Below are positions 41,140 through 53,009 of a stretch of 64,000 nt of DNA, one piece after another. The DNA is from Lachnospiraceae bacterium (lineage in GTDB: Bacteria > Bacillota > Clostridia > Lachnospirales > Lachnospiraceae), in NCBI GenBank assembly GCA_015056795.1, contig SVFO01000012.1, positions 42,629-106,628 on the forward strand, given 5' to 3'. The position numbers and the translations under genes are program-made. The notes under the pieces were generated by a model. It saw nothing but the letters and a program-made list of their open reading frames with translations, made no database searches and was not told where the DNA came from. Within the stretch, counting starts at the first letter, position 1; each line of letters begins with the position of its first letter.

Positions 41140-42300
41140 ATGGCAACGGAAAACTATGAAAGAGTAAAAGGAAAAACTGAACATCATTCTGACGTCAGCC
41201 TTTGGTTCGCCCTGCTGTTTTTGCTGGGCTTCGGACTGGTCATGATCTATTCGGCAAGCTCCTACACGGCATTCGCGGATTATGGGGACCAGATGTTTTA
41301 TCTAAAACGACAGGCCGTGGCTGTGGGGCTTGGCCTGATTGCCATGATCGTGGTATCCAGAATTCCCTATCATTTTTGGGAGCGCTTTTCCGTGCTTGGC
41401 GTTTTGGCATCGGCTGTTTTGATTTGCTTGGTAAAGACACCGCTGGGCGTGGAATCTCATGGCGCGAGACGATGGATCAAGACGGGTATCCCTGGATTCA
41501 ACCTACAGCCTGCGGAGGTTACGAAGCTTGCCATTATCCTCTTTTTGGCCGTGCTGGTCTGCAAGATGGGATCCGCCATTCGAACCTGGAAAGGCCTAAT
41601 TATCATGATGGCACCTCCAGGAGTTTTGTTTCTGATGATTTGGAAGATCACAAATAATATGAGCTCGGCCCTGATCGTTATGGCGATTGCAGCAATCATG
41701 GTTTTTGTGGCGAGTCCTGATTATAAAAAGTTTGTGTTATTAGCTATTTTGGCGATAGCCGCAGCAATTGGACTGGTCATGCTTATTAAATATACGGATG
41801 TTCTCGGAAGCTTCCGTGCAAGCCGTATTCGTGTGTGGCTGGATCCCGAGAGTGATCCAGATGACAAGGGCTTCCAAACCCTGCAGGCGCTCTATGCCAT
41901 AGGAAGCGGCGGCGTTCGCGGGAAAGGGCTTGGCCAAAGCATGCAAAAGCTTTCCTTCCTGCCTGAGTCGCAGAACGACATGATTTTCTCCATTATCTGC
42001 GAGGAGCTGGGCCTTTTGGGGGCTGCTTCCATCATGCTGATGTTTACAATTCTCATTTGGAGAATGATGATCATTGCAAATAATGCTACGGATTTGTTTG
42101 GCGGCATGCTGGTTTCAGGCGTAATCGCGCATATTGCAGTGCAGGCAATTTTGAACGTGGCCGTGGTAACCAATACCATTCCCAATACGGGTATTTCATT
42201 GCCGTTCATCAGTTATGGAGGCTCCTCGGTAATTTTCCTATTGATAGAGATGGGATTGGTCTTTAGCGTCGCAAGGGGAATTGAATACCGAGGAAATTAA
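41140..42300 (+). CDS. ftsW: Septal peptidoglycan polymerase FtsW (SEDS family)
   Basis: 386 residues with about ten membrane helices. MIYSASSY near the start, GARRWI, LQPAEVTKLAII and PFISYGGSSVIFLL are SEDS hallmarks. FtsW polymerises glycan strands from lipid II and works with the septal class B PBP. SpoVE and RodA are close relatives; its setting between murD and murA in the division cluster favours FtsW, though in this spore former it may also serve as SpoVE. AAGGAG precedes ATG 41140. Confidence 0.93.
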   Translation: MATENYERVKGKTEHHSDVSLWFALLFLLGFGLVMIYSASSYTAFADYGDQMFYLKRQAVAVGLGLIAMIVVSRIPYHFWERFSVLGVLASAVLICLVKTPLGVESHGARRWIKTGIPGFNLQPAEVTKLAIILFLAVLVCKMGSAIRTWKGLIIMMAPPGVLFLMIWKITNNMSSALIVMAIAAIMVFVASPDYKKFVLLAILAIAAAIGLVMLIKYTDVLGSFRASRIRVWLDPESDPDDKGFQTLQALYAIGSGGVRGKGLGQSMQKLSFLPESQNDMIFSIICEELGLLGAASIMLMFTILIWRMMIIANNATDLFGGMLVSGVIAHIAVQAILNVAVVTNTIPNTGISLPFISYGGSSVIFLLIEMGLVFSVARGIEYRGN

Positions 42301-42368
42301 ACGAAAGTCAAGCTACCAATAGAAGCGCACCTACATAGAATAGAATAATTGAACCAGACAGGTGTGAA

Positions 42369-43622
42369 ATGGATTCTATTCGCGTGCAGGGATTGGCCCC
42401 GTTGCAGGGGAAAGTTAAGATTCAAGGATCTAAAAATGCAGCGTTGCCAATTTTGGCAGCAAGCCTGCTGATAGAGGGACAGGTACTTCTTGAGAATGTT
42501 CCAAAGATTTCTGATGTCTATGGGATGATCCATATTTTAGAGGAACTGGGCTGCCTTGTGAGATGGGAGCGTGAACTGCTGAGAATCGATTCACGCGAAG
42601 CAAGGCTTTGCAGTATTTCCAAGGAGCTTGCTAAAAGCATGAGGTCATCCATCTTCTTGTTAGGGCCCATGCTCTCAAGATTTCACAAGGTCGCATTGGA
42701 ATATCCGGGGGGCTGCGTGATCGGAAAACGACCGATTGACCTGCATCTAGAGACATTGCAAAGGATGGGAGTACAATTCATTGACGAAAACGGTCAATTA
42801 AGCGCTTCCGCAAAGGAACTATCGCCTGCCAGTTTGGAGCTTCCCTTTCCAAGTGTTGGTGCAACAGAAAATGTCATCATGGCAGCTGTTAAAACTGAGG
42901 GGCAGACGAACCTGCGTGGCGCGGCCAAGGAGCCGGAGGTGCAGGCACTTTGCAGATTTTTAAACGCATGTGGGGCATCCATTCAGGGAATTGGATCGGA
43001 TTCCTTAAGAATTCAAGGAGTAAATTGTCTGCATGGGGCGAAATTTCGAATTCCTGCAGATCGTATCGTTGCAGGAACCTATCTTCTTGCGGGATTTACC
43101 TGCGGAGGCAGCATATTTTTGGAAGATGCTCCCGTGAATCATATGGAGGCAGTCTGCGCCGTCGCTCAGAAGATGGGGGCAGGTCTGACCGTTTCGGAAA
43201 ACGGCATCTATGCACAATTCCCTGAACGCGCAGGGGAACTCCCGTTCCTTAGAACGGATACTTATCCAGGCTTCCCAACGGACCTGCAATCCGTGCTTTT
43301 GGCTGTTCGATGTACGGGGAAAGGGAAGACGCTGGTTCAGGAAAACATTTTCGAAAATCGCTTTCGAATTATGGAGGAATTGAAGAAGATGGGAGCTTGC
43401 TTCCATGTGGTCAATGAACGAGAGGTCGAGGTAAAGGGCATGCCAAGACTCTCTGGGGCAGAGATGGAAGCGAGAGAGCTTCGCGGCGGAGCAGCGTTGG
43501 TTGTTGCGGCGCTTGGCGCAAAAGGGGAATCTAGGATTTCCGGTCGCAGGTTCATTGACCGGGGATATGAGAATATATGTAGGGATCTGAGAGAACTGGG
43601 AGCGAGGATAGTCAGTGAGTAA
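42369..43622 (+). CDS. murA: UDP-N-acetylglucosamine 1-carboxyvinyltransferase
   Basis: MurA transfers enolpyruvate from PEP to UDP-GlcNAc, the first committed step of peptidoglycan synthesis. GSKNAALPILAASLL opens the protein, and the active-site Cys116 is in GGCVIGKRPIDLH, so the enzyme has the fosfomycin-target cysteine. PSVGATENVIMAA and RDYxxI-like RGYENICRDL are further landmarks. 417 residues is typical. The end overlaps divIB by eight bases. Confidence 0.95.
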   Translation: MDSIRVQGLAPLQGKVKIQGSKNAALPILAASLLIEGQVLLENVPKISDVYGMIHILEELGCLVRWERELLRIDSREARLCSISKELAKSMRSSIFLLGPMLSRFHKVALEYPGGCVIGKRPIDLHLETLQRMGVQFIDENGQLSASAKELSPASLELPFPSVGATENVIMAAVKTEGQTNLRGAAKEPEVQALCRFLNACGASIQGIGSDSLRIQGVNCLHGAKFRIPADRIVAGTYLLAGFTCGGSIFLEDAPVNHMEAVCAVAQKMGAGLTVSENGIYAQFPERAGELPFLRTDTYPGFPTDLQSVLLAVRCTGKGKTLVQENIFENRFRIMEELKKMGACFHVVNEREVEVKGMPRLSGAEMEARELRGGAALVVAALGAKGESRISGRRFIDRGYENICRDLRELGARIVSE

Positions 43623-44343
43623 GCGAAAGAAATGGAGAATCATATTTTTTGCGGTCTTGATTTTGATCGCCGCGGCACTGTGGGCGGGAAACTACGTGCT
43701 CAAAAAGTATCATGTGGAGAATGTCTATGTGGACGGTAATCTTCATTATTCGGATGACGAAATCAAGGAGATGATCATGGGAGGGGTACTGGGTGAAAAT
43801 GCCCTGTATTTGTCCTACAAATATAAAAACTGGGAGGCAAAGAACATACCGTTCATTGATGCAATTACCGTAGAAAATTTGTCTCCCGAGACAATTAAAA
43901 TTACGGTGTATGAAAAGGCACTTGCTGGATATGTCAAGTATTTGGATGCCTACATGTACTTTGATAAGGATGGATATCTGATCGAAAATTCCAGCGTCAG
44001 AACGGCAGGAATTCCGCAGATTACGGGCTTGTCCTTTTCTTATGCAGTGCTTGGACAACCACTTCCCGTTGAGGATGAAAGGGTGTTTGGTGATATCTTG
44101 ACCATAACAAAGCTTTTGAAAAAATATGAATTGTCTGCCGATAAGATTCAATTTGAAAACGGAAATATTATTCTGCATTTTGGTGAAGTGAGAATTGCGC
44201 TGGGAAATGAACGAAGCAGATTAGAAAATAAAATCATGAATTTGCCTGAGTTCATGAAGAACCTTGCGGGAAAAAATGGTGTGCTTCATATGGAAACTTA
44301 TGACGAAACACATGGCAATTATGTATTCAAACCGACTGAATAA
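43615..44343 (+). CDS. ftsQ: Cell division protein FtsQ/DivIB
   Basis: 242 residues: basic N-terminus, one membrane helix (about 9-25), then a POTRA domain starting VENVYVDGNLHYSDDEIKEMI and a FtsQ/DivIB beta domain (ITVYEKALAGYVKYLDAYMYFDKDG). It bridges the FtsL/DivIC pair and PBP at the septum. The start is GTG 43615, inside the murA stop region. A gap of 112 bases with its own promoter separates it from ftsZ. Confidence 0.9.
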   Translation: MSKRKKWRIIFFAVLILIAAALWAGNYVLKKYHVENVYVDGNLHYSDDEIKEMIMGGVLGENALYLSYKYKNWEAKNIPFIDAITVENLSPETIKITVYEKALAGYVKYLDAYMYFDKDGYLIENSSVRTAGIPQITGLSFSYAVLGQPLPVEDERVFGDILTITKLLKKYELSADKIQFENGNIILHFGEVRIALGNERSRLENKIMNLPEFMKNLAGKNGVLHMETYDETHGNYVFKPTE

Positions 44344-44384
44344 GTCAATAGAGGCATTATTTTTGGCCTTTTGCTAAAAATTAG

Positions 44385-44413
44385 TTGATTATTTCAAAAA
44401 ATAATTATATGAT
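44385..44413 (+). promoter_or_regulatory. Predicted sigma-A promoter of ftsZ
   Basis: TTGATT (44385-44390), 17 bases, TATGAT (44408-44413), about 40 bases before the ftsZ start; it would allow FtsZ to be made above the level of the rest of the operon. Confidence 0.55.
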
Positions 44414-44455
44414 GAATAAGGTGGTTTTAGACACAGAGAAAAGGAGGACGGACCC

Positions 44456-45667
44456 TTGATCGAGATTAACAGTAATGAAGCAGAAGCAGGAGCAAAGATA
44501 ATTGTTGTAGGTGTTGGAGGAGCTGGTAATAACGCCGTAAACAGAATGGTCGAGGAGGGCATTGACCTCGTTGACTTCATTGGAATGAACACGGATAAGC
44601 AGGCATTGAGACTCTGTAAGGCACCTAGAATTCTTCAGATGGGCGAAAAGCTCACCAAGGGTCTTGGCGCAGGTGCAAAGCCTGAAGTTGGTGAAATGGC
44701 AGCGGAGGAGAGCAAGGAAGAAATCGCAAGTGCTCTTGCAGGTGCTGACATGGTATTCGTAACCTGTGGCATGGGCGGCGGAACCGGTACCGGAGCTGCA
44801 CCCGTTGTTGCAAAGCTGGCAAAGGATCAGGGAAGCCTCACCGTTGGCGTGGTAACCAAGCCTTTCCGTTTTGAGGCAAAGACCAGAATGAATAACGCAT
44901 TGGCAGGTATTGAACGCCTGAAGGAGAGCGTTGATACCCTGATCGTTATTCCAAATGATAAATTGTTAGAGATCGTGGACAAGCGTACCACAATGCCTGA
45001 TGCATTAAAGAAGGCAGATGAAGTGCTGCAGCAGGCAGTACAGGGCATTACCGACCTGATCAATGTTCCCGCAATCATCAACCTGGACTTCGCAGACGTA
45101 CAGACGGCTATGAAGAACAAGGGTATTGCCCACATTGGTATCGGATATGGCGAAGGTGATGACAAGGCAGAAATCGCTGTAAAGATGGCAGTGGAGAGCC
45201 CTCTTCTTGAGACCTCCATCCGCGGCGCATCTGACATTATCCTGAACATCTCTGGTGACATCTCCCTGTTCGATGCGAACACGGCAGCTGGTTACATTCA
45301 GGAGATCTGCGGTGAGGAGCTGAATGTTATCTTCGGTGCAAAGTATGATGAGTCCATGAAGGATTCCTGTACCGTAACAGTAATCGCAACTGGTATTACG
45401 GATGGTCTTCAGGTGGGGGGGTTTAGTAACACCTTCTCAAAGAAGCCTATGTTCACCCAACCGATCGCAAGCACGATGCCTCGTGCAGGCGTAGTAACGA
45501 ATCAGATGCCCAATACGGCTCCTGTTACTCCCGTTCCCGTTCAGCAGCCCGTGGCTCCCAGCAAGCCTACCATTCAGGTTTCTCAGCCCGTACATAAGCC
45601 TGTTGACTTAAAGAGTAACGTAAACGAGAAGTCCTTAAAGATTCCTGATTTCCTGCAGAGAAAGTAA
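44456..45667 (+). CDS. ftsZ: Cell division protein FtsZ
   Basis: The tubulin-like GTPase that forms the Z ring. [14 protein letters not shown] near residue 17, the tubulin signature [11 protein letters not shown] near 108, and NLDFADVQT (T7 loop) are intact. A Pro/Val-rich linker from about 340 leads to the conserved C-terminal tail [11 protein letters not shown], the binding site for FtsA/SepF-type anchors. 403 residues is normal. The start is TTG 44456 behind AAGGAGGAC. An intrinsic terminator follows. Confidence 0.97.
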   Translation: MIEINSNEAEAGAKIIVVGVGGAGNNAVNRMVEEGIDLVDFIGMNTDKQALRLCKAPRILQMGEKLTKGLGAGAKPEVGEMAAEESKEEIASALAGADMVFVTCGMGGGTGTGAAPVVAKLAKDQGSLTVGVVTKPFRFEAKTRMNNALAGIERLKESVDTLIVIPNDKLLEIVDKRTTMPDALKKADEVLQQAVQGITDLINVPAIINLDFADVQTAMKNKGIAHIGIGYGEGDDKAEIAVKMAVESPLLETSIRGASDIILNISGDISLFDANTAAGYIQEICGEELNVIFGAKYDESMKDSCTVTVIATGITDGLQVGGFSNTFSKKPMFTQPIASTMPRAGVVTNQMPNTAPVTPVPVQQPVAPSKPTIQVSQPVHKPVDLKSNVNEKSLKIPDFLQRK

Positions 45668-45698
45668 GGAGTCCACAAACTTCATAAGATGTCGATTT

Positions 45699-45734
45699 CA
45701 GCGGTAAGAAATTTTGTCTTACCGCTGTTTTTTT
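45699..45734 (+). terminator. Intrinsic terminator of ftsZ
   Basis: CAGCGGTAAGA (45699-45709) pairs perfectly with TCTTACCGCTG (45717-45727) over a seven-base loop, then seven T. The T-run merges with the -35 box of the spoIIG promoter. Confidence 0.92.
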
Positions 45735-45765
45735 GACAAATTTTTGGAGGACAGGGTTCTATAAT
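45733..45765 (+). promoter_or_regulatory. spoIIG promoter with 21-base spacer
   Basis: A perfect TTGACA (45733-45738) and a perfect TATAAT (45760-45765) are 21 bases apart instead of 17. The B. subtilis spoIIG promoter is known for consensus boxes 22 bases apart, made active by phosphorylated Spo0A. TGTCGAT at 45690-45696 matches six of seven bases of the Spo0A box TGTCGAA, about 37 bases ahead of the -35 box, and the complement of the -35 region (TTTGTCAA) is also box-like. Confidence 0.75.
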
Positions 45766-45799
45766 ATTCCTGTAAGCAATGAGACGGGAAAGGCGAGGG

Positions 45800-46828
45800 A
45801 TGGTAGGACTTGAAATCTATTATGACCTTCTTTTTTTGAGTATTTTTATGTGGAATGCTTGTACCTTTTCCCTGACGAATCAAGCGTTGGGAAGAGTTGC
45901 AAGACCCTTCAGGGTTTGGATGAGCGCATTATCTGGAGCAGTCATTTTTACTGGAATTCTCTTTCTGCCTTTAAGAATACTTCTGAAGGGAGTGCTTTGG
46001 CTTATGGAAACCTGTGGCGCAGTTCTTGTGCTTTTCCCCGTAAGGCGGATGGGGGGTGTTTGGAAGGTACTGGAGGCCTACTGGATTCGAAGCGTCCTAT
46101 GGGCATGCTCTGTGTTGGCTTTCTATAAGGGGGTTCTGGTCATTTCAAAGGGAAGGGCAGGCATATCCGTTCTATTTTTGGGTGAGGTTCTTATGGCCAC
46201 GCTTTGTTATTTTTTCTTTCGCCGCAGGGAAGAAAAAGGGAACGGAAAAGAGGGAATGGCCATGTTTGAGGCAGAGGGATGCTCCATTGATATTCCAACA
46301 TTTGTGGATACGGGAAATTCCTTATGGGAGCCAATTTCAGGAAGACCCGTTTGCGTTCTGCATGGTTGTATGGCAAAGGAATTATGGAAGGAGGATACCT
46401 TGTTTCGTGTTATTCCTTATCGCGCCGTTGGCGTGGAGAAGGGAATTTTGAAAGCATATCTAGTACCTAGAATTTATTTGGATTTTGGTGGCCCAGTGAA
46501 ATGTGTGGAAAATGTTTGGGTGGCAATTTCACCTGAGGAGGTCACAAAAGAAAAGGGAGCGGATTGTCTGATCTTGCATCCGCAGATACTGTTAGAGAAA
46601 CAAAAAAGGGGGAATCGGCAAAAGGGGGAACAAAAACATGATAATGCAACTGACATTGCCATGGAAGCTTGGACTACGCTGGAGAAGGCGCGAAACAGGA
46701 ATTCTGCAAAAGCAGGGAGGCGAGCTTTATTACATAGGAGGGGCAGACGTCCTGCCACCGCCGCTGGAGCCTGGGAGGGAGATCCAGATGCTGTCCCAGT
46801 TAGAAACGGAAGGAAAGGAAGAGGCTAG
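45800..46828 (+). CDS. spoIIGA: Sporulation sigma-E factor-processing peptidase (probable frameshift at C-terminus)
   Basis: SpoIIGA is the membrane aspartic protease that cleaves pro-sigma-[17 protein letters not shown] at the start is typical, about five membrane helices follow, and the protease domain has [10 protein letters not shown] with the catalytic Asp170. ATG 45800 is chosen (GCGAGGG before it); ATG 45779 is too close to the promoter. The frame runs 191 bases into sigE, giving an Arg-rich tail after about residue 270 that resembles no SpoIIGA. A one-base shift near the A6G5 run at 46602-46612 would end the protein at TGA 46639, in an ATGA overlap with sigE. Confidence 0.9.
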   Translation: MVGLEIYYDLLFLSIFMWNACTFSLTNQALGRVARPFRVWMSALSGAVIFTGILFLPLRILLKGVLWLMETCGAVLVLFPVRRMGGVWKVLEAYWIRSVLWACSVLAFYKGVLVISKGRAGISVLFLGEVLMATLCYFFFRRREEKGNGKEGMAMFEAEGCSIDIPTFVDTGNSLWEPISGRPVCVLHGCMAKELWKEDTLFRVIPYRAVGVEKGILKAYLVPRIYLDFGGPVKCVENVWVAISPEEVTKEKGADCLILHPQILLEKQKRGNRQKGEQKHDNATDIAMEAWTTLEKARNRNSAKAGRRALLHRRGRRPATAAGAWEGDPDAVPVRNGRKGRG

Positions 46829-47378
46829 AGCAACCCTGATTGAACACAATTTGCGACTGGTTGTCTATATTGCCAAAAAGTTCGATAATACGGGTGTTGG
46901 CGTTGAAGATTTGATTTCCATCGGTACCATTGGACTGATTAAGTCAATCAATACATTTCAGCCGAGCAAGAATATTAAGCTCGCAACCTATGCCAGCAGA
47001 TGTATTGAAAATGAGATATTGATGTATCTTCGAAGAAATAATAAGACGAGGCTGGAGGTATCCTTTGACGAGCCATTAAATGTTGACTGGGATGGTAATG
47101 AATTACTGCTTTCCGACATTTTAGGAACGGATGAGGACATCATCTATCGTGACATAGAAAACCAGGTGGAGCGAGGACTTCTAAAAAAAGCGTTGGCAAA
47201 GCTGAGTGACCGTGAGAAGCTCATCGTGAGCCTTCGGTACGGACTAGGTACCAGAGACGGTTCAGAGATGACGCAAAAGGAGGTCGCTGAGCTCCTGGGC
47301 ATTTCTCAATCCTATATTTCCAGACTGGAAAAGAAGATTATTAAGCAGCTGAAGCGGGAGATGAGCATGCAGGAATAA
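46638..47378 (+). CDS. sigE: RNA polymerase sporulation sigma factor, pro-sigma-E
   Basis: 246 residues. The first ~30 form the basic, amphipathic pro-sequence; [15 protein letters not shown] marks the cleavage region. Region 2 reads [20 protein letters not shown] and [17 protein letters not shown], with [18 protein letters not shown], and region 4 ends with the helix-turn-helix [15 protein letters not shown]. It is made inactive before septation and switched on in the mother cell by SpoIIGA. ATG 46638 follows GGGGGAAC. It overlaps the out-of-frame tail of spoIIGA. Confidence 0.97.
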   Translation: MIMQLTLPWKLGLRWRRRETGILQKQGGELYYIGGADVLPPPLEPGREIQMLSQLETEGKEEARATLIEHNLRLVVYIAKKFDNTGVGVEDLISIGTIGLIKSINTFQPSKNIKLATYASRCIENEILMYLRRNNKTRLEVSFDEPLNVDWDGNELLLSDILGTDEDIIYRDIENQVERGLLKKALAKLSDREKLIVSLRYGLGTRDGSEMTQKEVAELLGISQSYISRLEKKIIKQLKREMSMQE

Positions 47379-47403
47379 AAACGCAAAACAGATAAAATAC
47401 AAG

Positions 47404-47432
47404 TTGGCAAACGTGCGGGAAAAAGGTATAAT
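47404..47432 (+). promoter_or_regulatory. Predicted sigma-A promoter
   Basis: TTGGCA (47404-47409), 17 bases, perfect TATAAT (47427-47432), ahead of the small gene at 47490 and perhaps lacZ. Confidence 0.62.
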
Positions 47433-47489
47433 AAAGAGGCTATGTTTCGTCTATAAAATATGTACGGATGTTTTGGGGAGGAATGGAAA

Positions 47490-50874
<3,385 letters not shown>

Positions 50875-50887
50875 TGCACCGTGCGGA

Positions 50888-51670
50888 TCATGCACTTAAG
50901 TACCCTCGCATGATTCGCAGGGCATTCTTTTCCAGGCGCGAAACCTGCGCCTGAGAAATGCCGATCATATCAGCAACCTCCATTTGCGTTTTTCCTTCAA
51001 AAAAGCGTAGGTGGATGATTTCATGTTCCCGTTCATTTAACTTTTTAATGGCTTCACTTAAGGAGAGATGCTCAATCCAGGTATCCTCCTTATTTTTTTT
51101 GTCACTAATCTGGTCCATGACATATAAGGCGTCACCGCCCTCCGTATAAACAGGCTCATAAAGGCTCATGGGACTTTGAATGGAATCCATGGCATAGACT
51201 ACGTCCTCCTTGGAGATACCAATTTCGCTTGCAATTTCCTCGACAGTGGGGTCCTTTTGATTTCGCTTTGTCAATGCATCCCGCGCCTGGATCGCCTTAT
51301 AGGCAGTGTCCTTTAGGGAGCGGGAGACGCGGAGCCCAGAGGCATTATCCCTCAGAAAGCGCTTGATCTCTCCAATGATCATGGGCACGGCGTAGGTCGA
51401 AAACTTAACGCCGAGCGACGCGTCAAAGTTATCAATGGCCTTGATCAGTCCAATGCAACCGATCTGAAACAGATCATCTACATTTTCATTAGCAGAAGAA
51501 AAACGCTTGATAATGCTTAGAACAAGGCGCAGATTGCCTTCAATGTACTGATTTCGCGCATCCTCATCCCCGGTTTGGATACGTTGGAACAATGCTTCCT
51601 TTTGCTCATTGGTAAGAAGCGGCAGATTCGATGTGTTCACGCCGCAGATCTCAACCTTACCGATTGCCAT
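50888..51670 (-). CDS. sigG: RNA polymerase sporulation sigma factor, sigma-G
   Basis: 260 residues. KVEICGVNTSNLPLL at the start is the sigma-G hallmark, distinguishing it from sigma-F. GNLRLVLSIIKRFSS, DLFQIGCIGLIKAIDNF, STYAVPMIIGEIKRFLRDN and the C-terminal GKTQMEVADMIGISQAQVSRLEK are the region 2-4 motifs. Sigma-G drives late forespore genes after engulfment. The start (complement of 51668-51670) has GGAGG in place. It is usually cotranscribed or adjacent to sigE; here it is reversed and 3.5 kb away. No clear sigma-F-type promoter was found. Confidence 0.96.
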   Translation of the reverse strand: MAIGKVEICGVNTSNLPLLTNEQKEALFQRIQTGDEDARNQYIEGNLRLVLSIIKRFSSANENVDDLFQIGCIGLIKAIDNFDASLGVKFSTYAVPMIIGEIKRFLRDNASGLRVSRSLKDTAYKAIQARDALTKRNQKDPTVEEIASEIGISKEDVVYAMDSIQSPMSLYEPVYTEGGDALYVMDQISDKKNKEDTWIEHLSLSEAIKKLNEREHEIIHLRFFEGKTQMEVADMIGISQAQVSRLEKNALRIMRGYLSA

Positions 51671-51769
51671 GATAACCTCCAAAGATCGTTCATTCTTGCC
51701 GTCTTTTGTAGGGATACCATTAGTATGGACAACCATGTGATGGTTTAATCATGAAGACTGGAAATTTCT

Positions 51770-51798
51770 TTGCCATTCTTTGCTGTCCATGGTAAAAT
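51770..51798 (+). promoter_or_regulatory. Predicted promoter of the decayed kinase gene
   Basis: TTGCCA (51770-51775), 17 bases, TAAAAT (51793-51798), followed by AAGAAAGGTGG and a broken reading frame. Confidence 0.5.
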
Positions 51799-51837
51799 AA
51801 AAGAAAGGTGGCTCATGCGTTGGAAACGGCACGATGA

Positions 51838-52242
51838 AAGGAAAGCGGTAATGGAAAATTTTCAAGAATTCAGGATGTACTGCATGATAGAGCGGACAAG
51901 CTGGGACAATGGTGTACGGAGGAAGAGATCACGCTACTCCGTAGGATTATAGATGCGATCCCGGAAGCTGATACAGTTACGCACAATGATCTTCATCCTG
52001 GCAATATCATGATCCAGGATGGCGAGCTTTTGCTCATTGATATGCCGGAAGTGACCATGGGACCGCCGATTTGCGATTTGGTATCCGTTTTCCGGGATAT
52101 GATATCGGCACCCAATAGTCAGCCAGCCCTTATTGAGCAGAGTGTGGGAATGCCGGCGGAAATGATCATGAACAATCTATTGCGTCCTGTTGTTATTCCG
52201 AACGCGCAGACAATCTGTGAGCTGTATAAGATGCCCATGTGA
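51838..52242 (+). pseudogene. Remnant of an APH/choline-kinase-type phosphotransferase
   Basis: Read in one frame from 51838, the translation contains THNDLHPGNIMIQDGELLLIDM followed by GPPICDLVSVFRD, the catalytic HxDxxxxN and metal-binding Asp of aminoglycoside-phosphotransferase-like kinases. Only the C-terminal catalytic part remains: TGA 51835-51837 interrupts the frame and the N-terminal nucleotide-binding lobe is missing. The promoter and ribosome site upstream survive. It appears to be a deletion remnant; the exact former substrate is unknown. Confidence 0.72.
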
Positions 52243-52249
52243 CAGAAAT

Positions 52250-52687
52250 ATGGAAAAGTTGACAAAAAGAATTCTATTTTTAGTAGTTATGGTTGGCAGC
52301 ACATGCTTCATTCTTGCTTCCTGTAATCATGCCAGTGAGACGAATGAGACAGGAGCTGCTACAACTAATATCGCGACGATAGATTCCGAAGCAATCGATT
52401 GGCGAAATGATCCTAACATAGGAAAGGTGCAGCCGGGATACTATAAGCGAATTGGAATTGTAAAAGATGGCGAGACCTTTGAGGAGATGCTGGAGCTTCA
52501 TGAGACTGAAAGCCGAGGTTATCTCATCATAAAGGATGACGGCATCGCCGTTTTTGACCTTGACGGAGAAAAAACAGAATATGTATATGACGAATATAAT
52601 CTCTATTTATCTGAAGATACGGAAAGAACCAACGGAAGCTCTTATGTATTTATCGGCGGAAGAGGTTGCTATGGTTGTTCTTCATAA
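52250..52687 (+). CDS. Small lipoprotein, unknown function
   Basis: 145 residues. Positive start, hydrophobic stretch and the lipobox ILASC near residue 24 show a lipid-anchored extracellular protein. The mature part contains VQPGYYKRIGIVKDGETFEEML and LIIKDDGIAVFDLDGEK, a pattern seen in clostridial lipoproteins that I cannot name. It ends abruptly at GGRGCYGCSS and may be truncated. The ribosome site before ATG 52250 is poor, and it sits in a zone of gene decay. Confidence 0.6.
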   Translation: MEKLTKRILFLVVMVGSTCFILASCNHASETNETGAATTNIATIDSEAIDWRNDPNIGKVQPGYYKRIGIVKDGETFEEMLELHETESRGYLIIKDDGIAVFDLDGEKTEYVYDEYNLYLSEDTERTNGSSYVFIGGRGCYGCSS

Positions 52688-52768
52688 ATAAGGTGCGTGA
52701 GGGAAAACTTCTAGAGAGGTAGTGTCAGACCCTGCTGCAAATGGTGAGGTTTGCCTGCGGGCATATGA

Positions 52769-52987
52769 AAGGACGAAAGAGGTCTAGATAGTTTTGTGGA
52801 TGGCACTTCCGCCATGATGATGGCCGCGGCGGTCTACCGAGGCATTAGTAATGGTTATTTGGATCGTCAGTGGAAGAAATATGCGGATCAGGCCTATCTG
52901 ACGGTCTTCCAAAAGATAGATGAATATGGACTGATACGGGAGGTTTGTGGCTGTCCTGATTTCGTGGCTGAGGGAACATCATTATAA
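52769..52987 (+). pseudogene. Remnant of a GH105/GH88-type unsaturated glucuronyl hydrolase
   Basis: One frame from 52769 reads SFVDGTSAMMMAAAVYRGI, then NGYLDRQWKKYADQAY and CGCPDFVAEGTS, the C-terminal alpha/alpha-barrel landmarks of YteR/GH105 rhamnogalacturonyl hydrolases. About 70 residues of a ~370-residue enzyme remain and the frame ends just after EGTS, before the usual final helices. Bases 52688-52768 hold further short, frame-broken similarity to the same family. This is clearly not a functional gene. Confidence 0.7.
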
Positions 52988-53009
52988 ATTAGGGAGGGGG
53001 TAAAGAAAT

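Noticed and set aside
46601..46612. Canonical -1 programmed frameshift site in spoIIGA
   Set aside because: In the reading frame the heptamer is A AAA AGG, so the second codon could not re-pair well; an indel is a simpler explanation.
51671..51736. Sigma-F promoter in front of sigG
   Set aside because: GTATC and GGCAAGAAT occur but the spacing is about 12 bases where 15 is expected.
51770..51952. 60-codon + strand frame behind the promoter at 51770
   Set aside because: The frame that shows kinase similarity is a different one; this is a by-product of the broken gene.
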